Below, piece by piece: positions 17,593 through 25,677 of a DNA stretch of 64,000 bases. Every line of letters begins with the position of its first letter. Position 1 is the first letter of the stretch. A program made the translations under genes and the position numbers. This DNA is from an uncultured Oscillospiraceae bacterium (GTDB lineage: Bacteria > Bacillota > Clostridia > Oscillospirales > Ruminococcaceae): positions 62,001 through 126,000 of the forward strand of contig CASGAN010000002.1 in NCBI GenBank assembly GCA_949299455.1, written 5' to 3'. The notes beneath the pieces are model-generated. The model had not been told where the DNA came from and did no database searches. It saw nothing but the letters and a program-made list of their open reading frames with translations.

Positions 17593-19776
17593 TTGTCTAA
17601 AAAGATGGTTGTCATGCTGTCGATTGCAGCGGCTGTGGTTGTATTGGGTGCCATCTTCGTAAAGATTTTTTTGAAAAACGAGGCGCCGCTGCACGAAACA
17701 GACAGCAACTCTCTCAATGCCTTTTTGCAAACGATTGACGGAATTGATACCGGCGGCATCACTGTGTCGTTCCGGGCAGTAGATCGTTATTTTTACAGCT
17801 TGGACGCGGCAGAGTGGAGGGCGTCTTATTTAAAAGGCGTCAATATGGGACTGACAGAAGCGACAACGGACCTGAATAATCCCAATGTATCCTACGAAAC
17901 GTATCGGGAATGGCTGAAACTGATTGCGGACATGAACGCCAATACAGTGCGTGTATTCACGGTGATGCCGCCTCAGTTTTATAAAGCTTTTTACGATCAC
18001 AATGCGTCGTCGGAAAGTCCCTTATATCTTATGCAGGGAATCTGGTTCAATGAAAATGATATGTATGAAGGCGCGCATGCGTTTGCAGACGACGGCCGCA
18101 TCGTTGAAGCGTTTAAGCGTTCGGCAAGAGAAACGATTGATATTATCCACGGCAACAGTGATTATACATCTTATGGAGAGATTGAAAATGCGGTTTATGC
18201 GCATGATGTGTCGCAGTATGTAGCGGGTTATATTTTAGGGCTTGAATGGGAACCGGGCTTTGTTGAGCGAACCAATGCACAGCCGCAAAAAGCAGGATAC
18301 AGCGGCAGTTATTTAAAAACAAACAAAGAAGCCACGGCATTTGAAAGCTTTCTCTGCGAGGTAGGAGACTACCTGATTGCGTATGAAACAGAGACGTATC
18401 GTGCACAAACGCCGGTTGCCTTTTTGAACTGGCAGACCACCGATACACTCACACACACCAACGAGCCGTTTGAAGAAGAGGATCGGGTTTCGGTCAATAC
18501 AGAAAACATCGCTGCGACAGACACATATTACTGCGGGCTGTTTGCTGCCGTTGATATTTATCCGTACTATCCGGAATTTATGAATCATCAGCCGGAATAT
18601 CTCAAAGAAGACGAAACAGGCGAAATCAATTCATATCAAGCGTATCTTGCCGATTTGCGTTCGCAATACAGCGTTCCTGTGATTGTGGCTGAGTTTGGCA
18701 CACCGACCAGCCGCGGCACTGCACATAAGTCCGTGATGGGAATTGATCAGGGCGGAATGACAGAAGAGGAGCAGGGGGAAGCCATTGTTGAAATGATGCA
18801 GGATATCGCACAGCAGGGATATGCCGGCTCACTGATTTTTTCCTGGCAGGATGAATGGTTTAAGCAGACGTGGAATACGTTTAAATATGCGCCTGATGAC
18901 GCGGCTGTCCGCACGCCGAATGTGCAGTCAGCAGAACAAAGCTACGGCTTGCTGGCAATGGAACCCGGTGCGGATATGGCGTGCTTGATCGACGGCCTTA
19001 CGGATGACTGGAGCGGAATTTCTCCCGTGGTGAAAAACGGCGGAAATTCTGTTGCCGTCAAGTGGGACGAAGCTTATTTATATCTGAAAGTTGAAATGAG
19101 CAATGTTGATTTTTCGAAAGAACAGCTTTTGATTCCCATTCAGATAACAGGGCGCGGCAGCACCTTTGCGCAGGAGTATGATGTTTCGTTTGCGCAGGCG
19201 GCAGATTTTCTGCTGGTGATAGACGGCGAGCGTAATACGCGTGTGCTGACGGATGCATATGAGGATCTGTTTTACTACACATATGCACGTGAAAAGGGTG
19301 TATTTGAAACCGATAGCCGTTTGGAACAGCAGGGAAGCGGAATCTATCATCCGATCCGGCAGTTTATTTCCAATGAAATCGTGCTGCCGCTGACCGGAGA
19401 AGTAATTGAACCGCAGTATGTTGAAAGCGGATTGCTCACGTACGGCATCACCGATCCGGACAGCCCGAATTACAACTCGCTTGCAGATTTTTATCAAAAC
19501 GGAAATGTAATCGAACTGCGCATCCCGTGGTATTTGTTGAATGTTATGAACAGTACAATTGGTGTATGCTTGGATGATTTTTATTCCATCGGCGGAATCG
19601 ATGTGACGGATATCCCCGGTATGAAATTGGGAGTAGGGGTTTCCGGTGATCAAAACATTGCGCTGCAGGATGTCGGATACTTTACAAAAGAGCAGTCCTC
19701 GTTTCACACGAGACTGAAAAAATCTTATGCAATCGTTCAAGAAGGCATGGAAAGCCTGACGGACTATATAAAATGA
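17593..19776 (+). CDS. Second active-site-bearing paralogue of the anchored glycosidase
   Basis: The protein starts at TTG 17593, with GGAG 11 bases upstream, and has 727 residues. It has an N-terminal anchor (about 5-27) and a TIM-barrel-like domain with candidate acid/base E218 in ILGLEWEP and nucleophile E367 in VIVAEFGTPTSRG. A SWQDEWF strand follows, and then a CBM9-like domain ending in ELRIPWYLLNVMN. It is clearly homologous to the 15380 product over its whole length, so the two arose by duplication. The residues expected for retaining glycosidases are kept in both. It starts two bases after the upstream stop. Confidence 0.82.
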   Translation: MSKKMVVMLSIAAAVVVLGAIFVKIFLKNEAPLHETDSNSLNAFLQTIDGIDTGGITVSFRAVDRYFYSLDAAEWRASYLKGVNMGLTEATTDLNNPNVSYETYREWLKLIADMNANTVRVFTVMPPQFYKAFYDHNASSESPLYLMQGIWFNENDMYEGAHAFADDGRIVEAFKRSARETIDIIHGNSDYTSYGEIENAVYAHDVSQYVAGYILGLEWEPGFVERTNAQPQKAGYSGSYLKTNKEATAFESFLCEVGDYLIAYETETYRAQTPVAFLNWQTTDTLTHTNEPFEEEDRVSVNTENIAATDTYYCGLFAAVDIYPYYPEFMNHQPEYLKEDETGEINSYQAYLADLRSQYSVPVIVAEFGTPTSRGTAHKSVMGIDQGGMTEEEQGEAIVEMMQDIAQQGYAGSLIFSWQDEWFKQTWNTFKYAPDDAAVRTPNVQSAEQSYGLLAMEPGADMACLIDGLTDDWSGISPVVKNGGNSVAVKWDEAYLYLKVEMSNVDFSKEQLLIPIQITGRGSTFAQEYDVSFAQAADFLLVIDGERNTRVLTDAYEDLFYYTYAREKGVFETDSRLEQQGSGIYHPIRQFISNEIVLPLTGEVIEPQYVESGLLTYGITDPDSPNYNSLADFYQNGNVIELRIPWYLLNVMNSTIGVCLDDFYSIGGIDVTDIPGMKLGVGVSGDQNIALQDVGYFTKEQSSFHTRLKKSYAIVQEGMESLTDYIK

Positions 19777-19808
19777 TATGTCGTTTCACGGCAATAGGAG
19801 GTATAGCG

Positions 19809-20825
19809 ATGAATACATTAAAAAAGGCATTTCGTGGATATCGTACAGCCGATGTAGATGAGCTGGTGCACAGTTTGGAATCTCAGCTGGAGTCAGCATC
19901 ATCCCGCTGTACAGCGCTGGAAAAACAATTGTCCGAAATGAGTGCGGCAGCGGATGAAGCAAAGGAAAAGGCTTTAAAAGCGGAAGAAAAATGGAATGCA
20001 AGCGAAGAAAATCTCAAACGTATGCGCTGGGAATGCGAGCGGATGCGCGCAGAACTGAGCAAAAAACAAAATGCAGCGGAAACGGTCGGCGGTATTTATA
20101 TCAAGGCGTTTGAAAACGGCAGAGAAATTGTTGCATCATCGAAAACAAAAACAGAGCAGTTTTTAGACAATGTGGAAGGCGCTTCGAAGACAGCTCAAAT
20201 GCATTTTTCTGAGGTACAAAAGGAATTTGCCGATGCAACAGCACAGATTTCCGCAATGATTGCCGAAATTAACCGGCATACGGAATTGTTAAACCAGCGG
20301 ATCACAGAACTTGCTGCGCATACAGAGGCGATTGGCTCTGCATACAGTGATTTTGATGCGATCAGAAAGGAAACAAAAGAAAACATTGCTGAAATACAAA
20401 GAAATTACGATCACATCATCAATAATTTTTTGAATGTTTCTCCCGCTTCGCCTGTTTTGAGCAAAGCGCCGCAGCAAGTGCATGCAGTTGAGGAGGAAAA
20501 GCCGACGAAACAGCTGCCGCAGGAAACAAAAACGGTGATTATTCCGATTCCGCAGCGGCAGACAGAAGAAACAGATCAAATGATAAAGGAAGAAGTGTCC
20601 GCAAAGCAACAGGAGCTCAAGACGGAGAGCCAAGTGCAGCGTTCGTCGGAACCGGTTGCTGATCAAACAGACTTCACGGATACCGCCGCTGATTTTCGGG
20701 ATGATATGGATTTTGACACTGAAGATGCATTTGAAGAAGGTGCCAAAGAAAGCGGCAGCAAGTTAGAAGAAGTTGTGCGTGGACAAAACATATTAAGCCT
20801 TTTAAGCAAATATCAGAAACAGTAA
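19809..20825 (+). CDS. DivIVA-like coiled-coil protein
   Basis: The ATG at 19809 has GGAGGT nine bases upstream; earlier in-frame starts lack a site. The product has 338 residues. The N-terminus (FRGYRTADVDELVHSLESQL) matches the membrane-curvature-binding head of DivIVA/GpsB/SepIVA proteins. A long coiled coil follows (about 20-205), and then an acidic, Gln-rich disordered tail. DivIVA-type proteins recruit partners to poles or septa. As the last gene of the polysaccharide operon, it may place the synthase at a specific cell site. That role is an inference. No clear terminator follows it. Confidence 0.78.
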   Translation: MNTLKKAFRGYRTADVDELVHSLESQLESASSRCTALEKQLSEMSAAADEAKEKALKAEEKWNASEENLKRMRWECERMRAELSKKQNAAETVGGIYIKAFENGREIVASSKTKTEQFLDNVEGASKTAQMHFSEVQKEFADATAQISAMIAEINRHTELLNQRITELAAHTEAIGSAYSDFDAIRKETKENIAEIQRNYDHIINNFLNVSPASPVLSKAPQQVHAVEEEKPTKQLPQETKTVIIPIPQRQTEETDQMIKEEVSAKQQELKTESQVQRSSEPVADQTDFTDTAADFRDDMDFDTEDAFEEGAKESGSKLEEVVRGQNILSLLSKYQKQ

Positions 20826-20939
20826 TTATTTCTTTAAAAGGAAATTTACCCGAAAAATGTCTTGGTATATTTCTAAAATTTACGATTTGTTCATAAATCC
20901 ATAAATGATTCGTATTATAATATAGATACAGAATAGTAA

Positions 20940-21046
20940 AGTGAAAAAAGGCAAACTGTCAGAAATGGCAGGACGCAAAATCATGGGCCTAAGGTTTCTT
21001 TTACACATTTGATGTATTGAAATGATGGTTGCCAGACTGCTCCTTT
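20940..21046 (+). ncRNA. Second cyclic-di-GMP-I (GEMM) riboswitch aptamer
   Basis: The core elements occur in the right order: GGCAAAC, GTCAGAAATGGC, GGACGCAAAA, GGGCCTAAGG, a variable P3 arm, and GGTTGCCAGACTGC. A TATAAT lies upstream at 20916-20921, though its -35 box is poor. The 3' end of the aptamer runs into a hairpin that covers the ribosome site of the next gene. Confidence 0.85.
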
Positions 21047-21077
21047 ATCTGAATGGAAATTTAGAAAGGAGTCTTTT
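21035..21077 (+). promoter_or_regulatory. Expression platform: hairpin that hides the ribosome binding site
   Basis: CTCCTTT at 21040-21046 is complementary to the ribosome site AAAGGAG at 21065-21071, and GACT at 21035-21038 can extend the stem with AGTC at 21070-21073. TTTTT follows, so the same hairpin could act as a terminator. The 5' arm borders the aptamer, which allows a ligand-dependent switch. Confidence 0.7.
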
Positions 21078-21078
21078 T

Positions 21079-22215
21079 ATGAACGTGAAAAAATTGTCGG
21101 CATTGTTTCTTTCCCTGGTTATGGTTGCAGCGTGTATGTTTGCGACAACTTCGGTCAGTGCAGAAGGATCTGACTTGACGTTGGTCAACGCTTATGTACG
21201 GCTTGACAATGAGATGAAATCGTACGACGGGGATACAGCAGCTTATGAGATGCGCGCACAGGCATATCTTAAAGTGGCTGAAGAATGCTATGATACGAAA
21301 AACGGTGTTGCTGACCGTCTTTCCAGAGAGCCGTCAGTGGTAGCTCCGGAGGGAATGAAGGTTTTCTGGTATGAAATCGTGCAGGAGAACGGAAAATGGC
21401 GGATGCATGGTGTGTTTGTTTCTGACTTGACGTTGGTCAACGCTTATGTACGGCTTGACAATGAGATGAAACCGTACGACGGGGATACAGCAGCTTATGA
21501 GATGCGCGCACAGGCATATCTTAAGGTCGCTGAAGGATGCTATGACACAGAAAACGGTGTTGCTGACCGTCTTTCCAGAGAGCCGTCAGTGGTAACTCCG
21601 GAGGGAATGAAGGTTTTCTGGTACGAGATCGTACAGGAGAACGGAAAATGGCGGATGCATGGTGTGTTTGTTCCTTTAGAGGAAGCGGGAGAAACGGTTG
21701 CAATGGGTATTGTCACACCGAAAAAAATGTCTGTACAGTTTGAAGATGGGAAGATCTATCGCAGCGGCGACACTCTTAAAATAGAGATCGGTGAGACATA
21801 TCGTTTTCGAATGTGCTCAAACAACTGGGAAAATGATACGTATGATGACAATGGAAACGGTTTGGCGGGCACTGTGGTATACAGCGTCAGAGTGTCAAAT
21901 CGGTATGATGAACGCAGTTATGACGAGGAAACCAAAACGTTCGTTCTTCCCAAAGGTGATCCTGTGCTGAGAACGGATATTAATTCCTGCTTTATGGCGT
22001 ATCGTTATCATTTCACCAAAGGGGACTACAACAAACAGACCGGTATTCAGCAAGTGGTGGAGCCTACGGAGAGTTTGTCGGTCAACCTGCCGCTCGGCTC
22101 TACGATCCAATCTGATGCTTATAAAGCATTTAATCAGATTGATACCAAAAATGTGTTCATTGAGCGCGGCGAGGATTTGACGTTGTCGTATACTGATTAT
22201 TATTGGGAGTACTAA
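21079..22215 (+). CDS. Secreted protein with two nearly identical 84-residue repeats
   Basis: The ATG at 21079 has AAAGGAG seven bases upstream. The product has 378 residues. It has a typical signal peptide (positively charged start, hydrophobic core, cleavage after SVSA near residue 29). Two tandem 84-residue repeats starting SDLTLVNAYVRLDNEM follow; they differ at only a handful of positions. A C-terminal beta-rich domain of about 180 residues has the style of cell-surface modules. No enzyme motif is seen. Control by the second c-di-GMP riboswitch suggests an adhesin or matrix protein made in the sessile state. I do not recognise the family. Confidence 0.8.
   Translation: MNVKKLSALFLSLVMVAACMFATTSVSAEGSDLTLVNAYVRLDNEMKSYDGDTAAYEMRAQAYLKVAEECYDTKNGVADRLSREPSVVAPEGMKVFWYEIVQENGKWRMHGVFVSDLTLVNAYVRLDNEMKPYDGDTAAYEMRAQAYLKVAEGCYDTENGVADRLSREPSVVTPEGMKVFWYEIVQENGKWRMHGVFVPLEEAGETVAMGIVTPKKMSVQFEDGKIYRSGDTLKIEIGETYRFRMCSNNWENDTYDDNGNGLAGTVVYSVRVSNRYDERSYDEETKTFVLPKGDPVLRTDINSCFMAYRYHFTKGDYNKQTGIQQVVEPTESLSVNLPLGSTIQSDAYKAFNQIDTKNVFIERGEDLTLSYTDYYWEY
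21169..21672 (+). repeat. Tandem duplication of a 252-bp unit inside a coding region
   Basis: Copy 1 is 21169-21420 and copy 2 is 21421-21672. Both begin TCTGACTTGACG and end GGTGTGTTTGTT, without any gap. The copies are almost identical at DNA level, including synonymous positions. That points to a recent duplication, and the unit keeps the reading frame. Confidence 0.95.
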
Positions 22216-22250
22216 TTTGTTAAATACCGTTTGAAAACGGGCATCATAGG

Positions 22251-22315
22251 AGAAGGCATCTCAAAAGTCAGGAACAGTGCAAAAACTGACTGCGAGGTGT
22301 CTTTTCTTGTTTGAC
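22251..22315 (+). terminator. Long terminator hairpin
   Basis: AAGGCATCTC pairs with GAGGTGTCTT (with G-U pairs), and an inner GTCAG pairs with CTGAC. A T-rich tail, TTTTCTTGTTT, follows. It separates the repeat protein gene from the hybrid kinase. Confidence 0.75.
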
Positions 22316-22372
22316 GAATATGCTTGCCGCCGCATTTCTGCGGTTTTATTTCATTCACAGGAGGCGTGATTT

Positions 22373-24907
22373 ATGGGGAAAACAAGAAGAAAACATCATT
22401 CTATATTGCATAATATACGATTTAATATTCTTTTGTTTCTGCTTCTTTTCTTTGTGGAATCAGTCAGCTATCAGGTGCTGCGGATTGCGCTGCTGCAAAA
22501 TTCGCAGGATCTTGGAACAGCGCTTGCTGAAAACTGTGCGTCTGATAAATGGAACACGCTCACCATTTATGAAACGCTCCTCACCTTCGGCACAGACACG
22601 CTGGACGAGCAGATTCGAACAGGAAGCAGTCCGCAGGAGATGGAGGGATGGCTGCAGACATATTTTCAAAGCGTTCAAACGTCGTTGGGAAAAGATATTA
22701 TTGATCCCTACGGCGTCGTAAACGGAAAGATTGTGGCAGCAAATCCGTGGGAAGGCGATGCGACTTATGATTATGTTCAGTCTGACTGGTATCAGCGGGC
22801 AATGGCTGCGGGCGGTCAGGTGGTTTTCACAGATGTGTATATAGATGCCATCTCCGGTCAATCAATTATTACCCTGGCACAGCAGGTGGGAGACGGAGAA
22901 AATGTGCTGGCATTTGACGTTTTTCCAAATAATTTTTCTTTTTCCGCAGAGGAATTGCAAATTCCGGTGGGCGGATCACTTTTCCTGTGTGACAGCAAAG
23001 GAACGATGATTCACAAGCAAACACAGTCCATACACAGCGATGAAGAAACACAGGCTTATCTCGACAGACTGGTAGACAGCATTCAGCGAGGAGATCATAC
23101 AGAATACGATTCGAGCATTGAGGATATGGACGGAAACCGCCGAGGCGTTTACTACAGTTTTATGCCAAATGGATGGATTGTCATCGTCACAATTCCGTTT
23201 TCCAGCATTCTGGGGAATTTATCATACTTAACAATTGGATTTTTGATCGTCTTTGTTATCCTGCTTTTGGGATTCGGTCTTTTGACATGGAAAGATATGC
23301 GGACAAAGCAGAAAATGGAGCGTACAAATGAAACGGTGCGTGTTCTGGGAAATTCCTACTATGCGCTGTACCGAGTGGATTTCGGGCGAGGCACATATGA
23401 AATGATCAAAGGCTCGGATTACATCCGGGATCGGCTTACGCCGACAGGAGCGTATGAGCGTCTGCTGCATGCCATCAGCGAGGTGCTGGAGGATGATGCA
23501 CGTGAGGAATACATGCGAAGCTTTTCTCTTGAAAACATTCGGAATTTGGTAAAGAATCGTATCCGTGATTTCGGCGGTGATTTTCTGCGGCGGTTTGGTG
23601 AGGAATATCGCTGGGTGAATATTCGTGTATTGTTTGATGAGTCTTTGGAGCCTGAGGAAGTGGTGCTTTGTTTTAGAGAGGTCGACAGGGAGAAGCAACA
23701 ACATCTTCAGGAACTTCGCCTGTTAGAGAATGCGCTGGAGGCATCCCGGCAGAGCGAGCAGTCAAAACAGTCGTTTTTCAGCAGAATGTCCCACGATATG
23801 CGTACACCGCTGAATGCAATTATCGGTTTGTCTGAGCTGGCGGCACGAACAGTCGACGATCGTGAAAAAACGGCCGGATATCTCAAAAAAATCGATCATT
23901 CCAGCCGTCAGCTGTTGGAACTTATCAACGAAATTTTGGATATGTCCCGCTTGGAACAAGGAAAGATTGTTTTAAGCAACAAACAGTTTGATTTACGGGA
24001 ATGTGTGGAGGAATGTGTGGACACGTTCCGATATCAATCACAGAGGGAAGCCAAAAAGTTCACGGCGAAAATTGACATCTCAACGCCGCTGGTACTTGGT
24101 GACCCATCACGCATTGTCCAAATACTCAACAATTTATTATCAAATGCATTCAAGTTTACCTCTGAAGGTGATCGAGTGTCGCTGTCCGTGAAACAGTCAG
24201 AGGGACAGGAGTATTATACTCATACGTTTATCATCGAAGATACGGGCATTGGTATGTCCAAAGAGTTTTTGTCCAGAATCTATGAACCATATGCCAGAGA
24301 GACAAGATTCGGTACCAAGCATGTGGAAGGCACCGGACTGGGGATGGCGATTGTCAAGAGTCTGGTGGAGCAGATGAACGGAAGGATTACCGTTCAAAGC
24401 GAGCAAGGAAAAGGAAGCACGTTTACAATCATTCTGCCTTTGATGCCTGTGAAAGAGGATGCGCAAGCAAAAGCGCGTAAACAGCGCGCGGACGCACAGA
24501 CAGACAATATATCTTTGCAAAACCGGAAAATTCTTTTGGCGGAGGACAATGCCGTCAATATGGAAATTGCGACCGAAGTATTGTCCATGAACGGCGTTGA
24601 GGTTACGCAGGCGTGGAACGGAAAAGAGGCGCTGGAAATTTTCAGTGCATCGGCTCCGTTTGCATTTGATGCGATTCTCATGGATATGCAGATGCCTGAG
24701 ATGGACGGGTGTGAAGCGACCAGGAGAATCCGGCGGCTGTCACGTCCGGATGCAAAGGCGATTCCGATTATTGCCGTCACGGCAAACGCCTTTGCGGAAG
24801 ATATCGCGGCGACAGCGCAGGCGGGAATGAATACGCACATATCAAAACCGATCGATTTCCAAAGTTTGTGCAAGGAGTTAAGCAAATTGCTGAGCAAGGC
24901 GCAATGA
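22373..24907 (+). CDS. Hybrid sensor histidine kinase with Cache sensor and receiver domain
   Basis: The protein is 844 residues. Membrane segments lie near 16-38 and 284-307, and between them is an extracellular dCache-like domain (VQSDWYQRAMAAGG is typical). A PAS-like region (about 320-440) and HisKA with His474 in SHDMRTPLN follow. The ATPase domain has NLLSNAFKFT, DTGIGM and GTGLGM. The C-terminal receiver has phospho-acceptor Asp771 in LMDMQMPEMDG. Hybrid kinases need an HPt protein; the HPt and HD-GYP regulator at 4735-6182 are the natural partners, which would link an external signal to c-di-GMP breakdown. GGAGGCG precedes the ATG, and a terminator follows at 24972. Confidence 0.93.
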   Translation: MGKTRRKHHSILHNIRFNILLFLLLFFVESVSYQVLRIALLQNSQDLGTALAENCASDKWNTLTIYETLLTFGTDTLDEQIRTGSSPQEMEGWLQTYFQSVQTSLGKDIIDPYGVVNGKIVAANPWEGDATYDYVQSDWYQRAMAAGGQVVFTDVYIDAISGQSIITLAQQVGDGENVLAFDVFPNNFSFSAEELQIPVGGSLFLCDSKGTMIHKQTQSIHSDEETQAYLDRLVDSIQRGDHTEYDSSIEDMDGNRRGVYYSFMPNGWIVIVTIPFSSILGNLSYLTIGFLIVFVILLLGFGLLTWKDMRTKQKMERTNETVRVLGNSYYALYRVDFGRGTYEMIKGSDYIRDRLTPTGAYERLLHAISEVLEDDAREEYMRSFSLENIRNLVKNRIRDFGGDFLRRFGEEYRWVNIRVLFDESLEPEEVVLCFREVDREKQQHLQELRLLENALEASRQSEQSKQSFFSRMSHDMRTPLNAIIGLSELAARTVDDREKTAGYLKKIDHSSRQLLELINEILDMSRLEQGKIVLSNKQFDLRECVEECVDTFRYQSQREAKKFTAKIDISTPLVLGDPSRIVQILNNLLSNAFKFTSEGDRVSLSVKQSEGQEYYTHTFIIEDTGIGMSKEFLSRIYEPYARETRFGTKHVEGTGLGMAIVKSLVEQMNGRITVQSEQGKGSTFTIILPLMPVKEDAQAKARKQRADAQTDNISLQNRKILLAEDNAVNMEIATEVLSMNGVEVTQAWNGKEALEIFSASAPFAFDAILMDMQMPEMDGCEATRRIRRLSRPDAKAIPIIAVTANAFAEDIAATAQAGMNTHISKPIDFQSLCKELSKLLSKAQ

Positions 24908-24971
24908 GCAGTTTAGCGCTGTTGTCAGTGTTGGTGGTGCGAACACGTATCATGCGCTGTATATGGAAATA

Positions 24972-25005
24972 AAGAAGGCGCCCCATTGGGGCGCCTTCTT
25001 TTTAA
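24972..25005 (+). terminator. Strong intrinsic terminator, twin of the one at 4444
   Basis: AAGAAGGCGCCCC and GGGGCGCCTTCTT form a perfect 13-pair stem around a three-base loop, followed by TTT. Only a loop base differs from the hairpin at 4444-4472. It can also serve the minus-strand repressor gene that ends at 25015. Confidence 0.9.
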
Positions 25006-25014
25006 AATTTTCGT

Positions 25015-25257
25015 TCAATCTCTGCTGAAAAGATAATCAAGTGACACATTTAAAATTTTTGAAATTGCATCAATTTCAATATCTGTGATAGCGCGCTGTC
25101 CGTTTTCAATACGGGAAATTGATCCGCGGCAAGTATATACCGCAAGCAACTCTAATTTTTCGGAAAGTTGCTTTTGGCTCATTCCTGCACGGATTCTGGC
25201 TTCTTTGATACGTGAGCCGATTATATTGATTTTTTCGGAATCAATCATTCGTTTCAT
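25015..25257 (-). CDS. XRE-family transcriptional regulator
   Basis: The protein is 80 residues and is a single helix-turn-helix domain of the Cro/CI type: GSRIKEARIRAGMSQKQLSEKL, then SRIENGQRAITDIEIDAISKIL and the family's LDYLF end. It contains no ligand domain. The start is uncertain, because MKRMIDSEK and MIDSEK both lack a good ribosome site. It lies downstream of the second XRE gene on the same strand. It may co-regulate the SLOG gene or itself. Confidence 0.8.
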   Translation of the reverse strand: MKRMIDSEKINIIGSRIKEARIRAGMSQKQLSEKLELLAVYTCRGSISRIENGQRAITDIEIDAISKILNVSLDYLFSRD

Positions 25258-25306
25258 AGCAATTTAGAAGTTCTTCATGGAGAAGTCTTGTGTGAAATAT
25301 GCTTTA

Positions 25307-25549
25307 TCATTTGATTTCTTGTTCCAAATCATTGAAAACATCCGAAGAAAAGAATTCAACAATTGAGATATTTAGTCCATCGCATAACTTTTTGATTGTT
25401 GCGATCGTGGTACTGTTATTTCTGCCGCTGACAATATTATTGATCGTGGATTGTGTTACACCACTGATGGTACCAAGTTTATTGATTGTAATATTGCGTT
25501 CAGCGCACAATTCTAAGATTCGTTCTTTGACAGCACTGCCGATATTCAT
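25307..25549 (-). CDS. XRE-family repressor, candidate regulator of the divergent SLOG gene
   Basis: The protein is 80 residues, with a short helix-turn-helix fold (ILELCAERNITINKLGTISGVTQSTINNIVSG) followed by TIKKLCDGLNISIVEFF. This matches the small HTH_26/Xre type found in phages, toxin loci and conjugative elements. GGAGAG precedes its start. The gene faces away from the SLOG gene, and the shared intergenic region has palindromes centred on GAGTTAA-type half sites, so it probably represses both directions. Confidence 0.85.
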   Translation of the reverse strand: MNIGSAVKERILELCAERNITINKLGTISGVTQSTINNIVSGRNNSTTIATIKKLCDGLNISIVEFFSSDVFNDLEQEIK

Positions 25550-25594
25550 GCGATCTCTCCAAGTTAAATATTTTAAACTTAGATTAACCGTTTG

Positions 25595-25666
25595 GAGTTA
25601 AAAAGATTACCTCAATTGAGTTGATTTTTGCGTTGTATTTATATAGAATTAACTCAATAGAGTTAA
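25595..25666 (+). promoter_or_regulatory. Divergent promoter region with palindromic operators
   Basis: A perfect palindrome, TTAACTC-AATA-GAGTTAA, lies at 25649-25666; CTCAATTGAG lies at 25611-25620; a half site GAGTTAA lies at 25595. TTGATT at 25621 and TAGAAT at 25644, 17 bases apart, form a plus-strand promoter. One palindrome abuts its -35 box and the other touches its -10 box. This is an expected layout for repression by the neighbouring XRE protein. Confidence 0.7.
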
Positions 25667-25677
25667 AGAGTGTAGCT

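Noticed and set aside
21169..21672. CRISPR-like or other short repeat array
   Set aside because: There are only two long units without spacers, lying inside a translated frame; it is a coding duplication.
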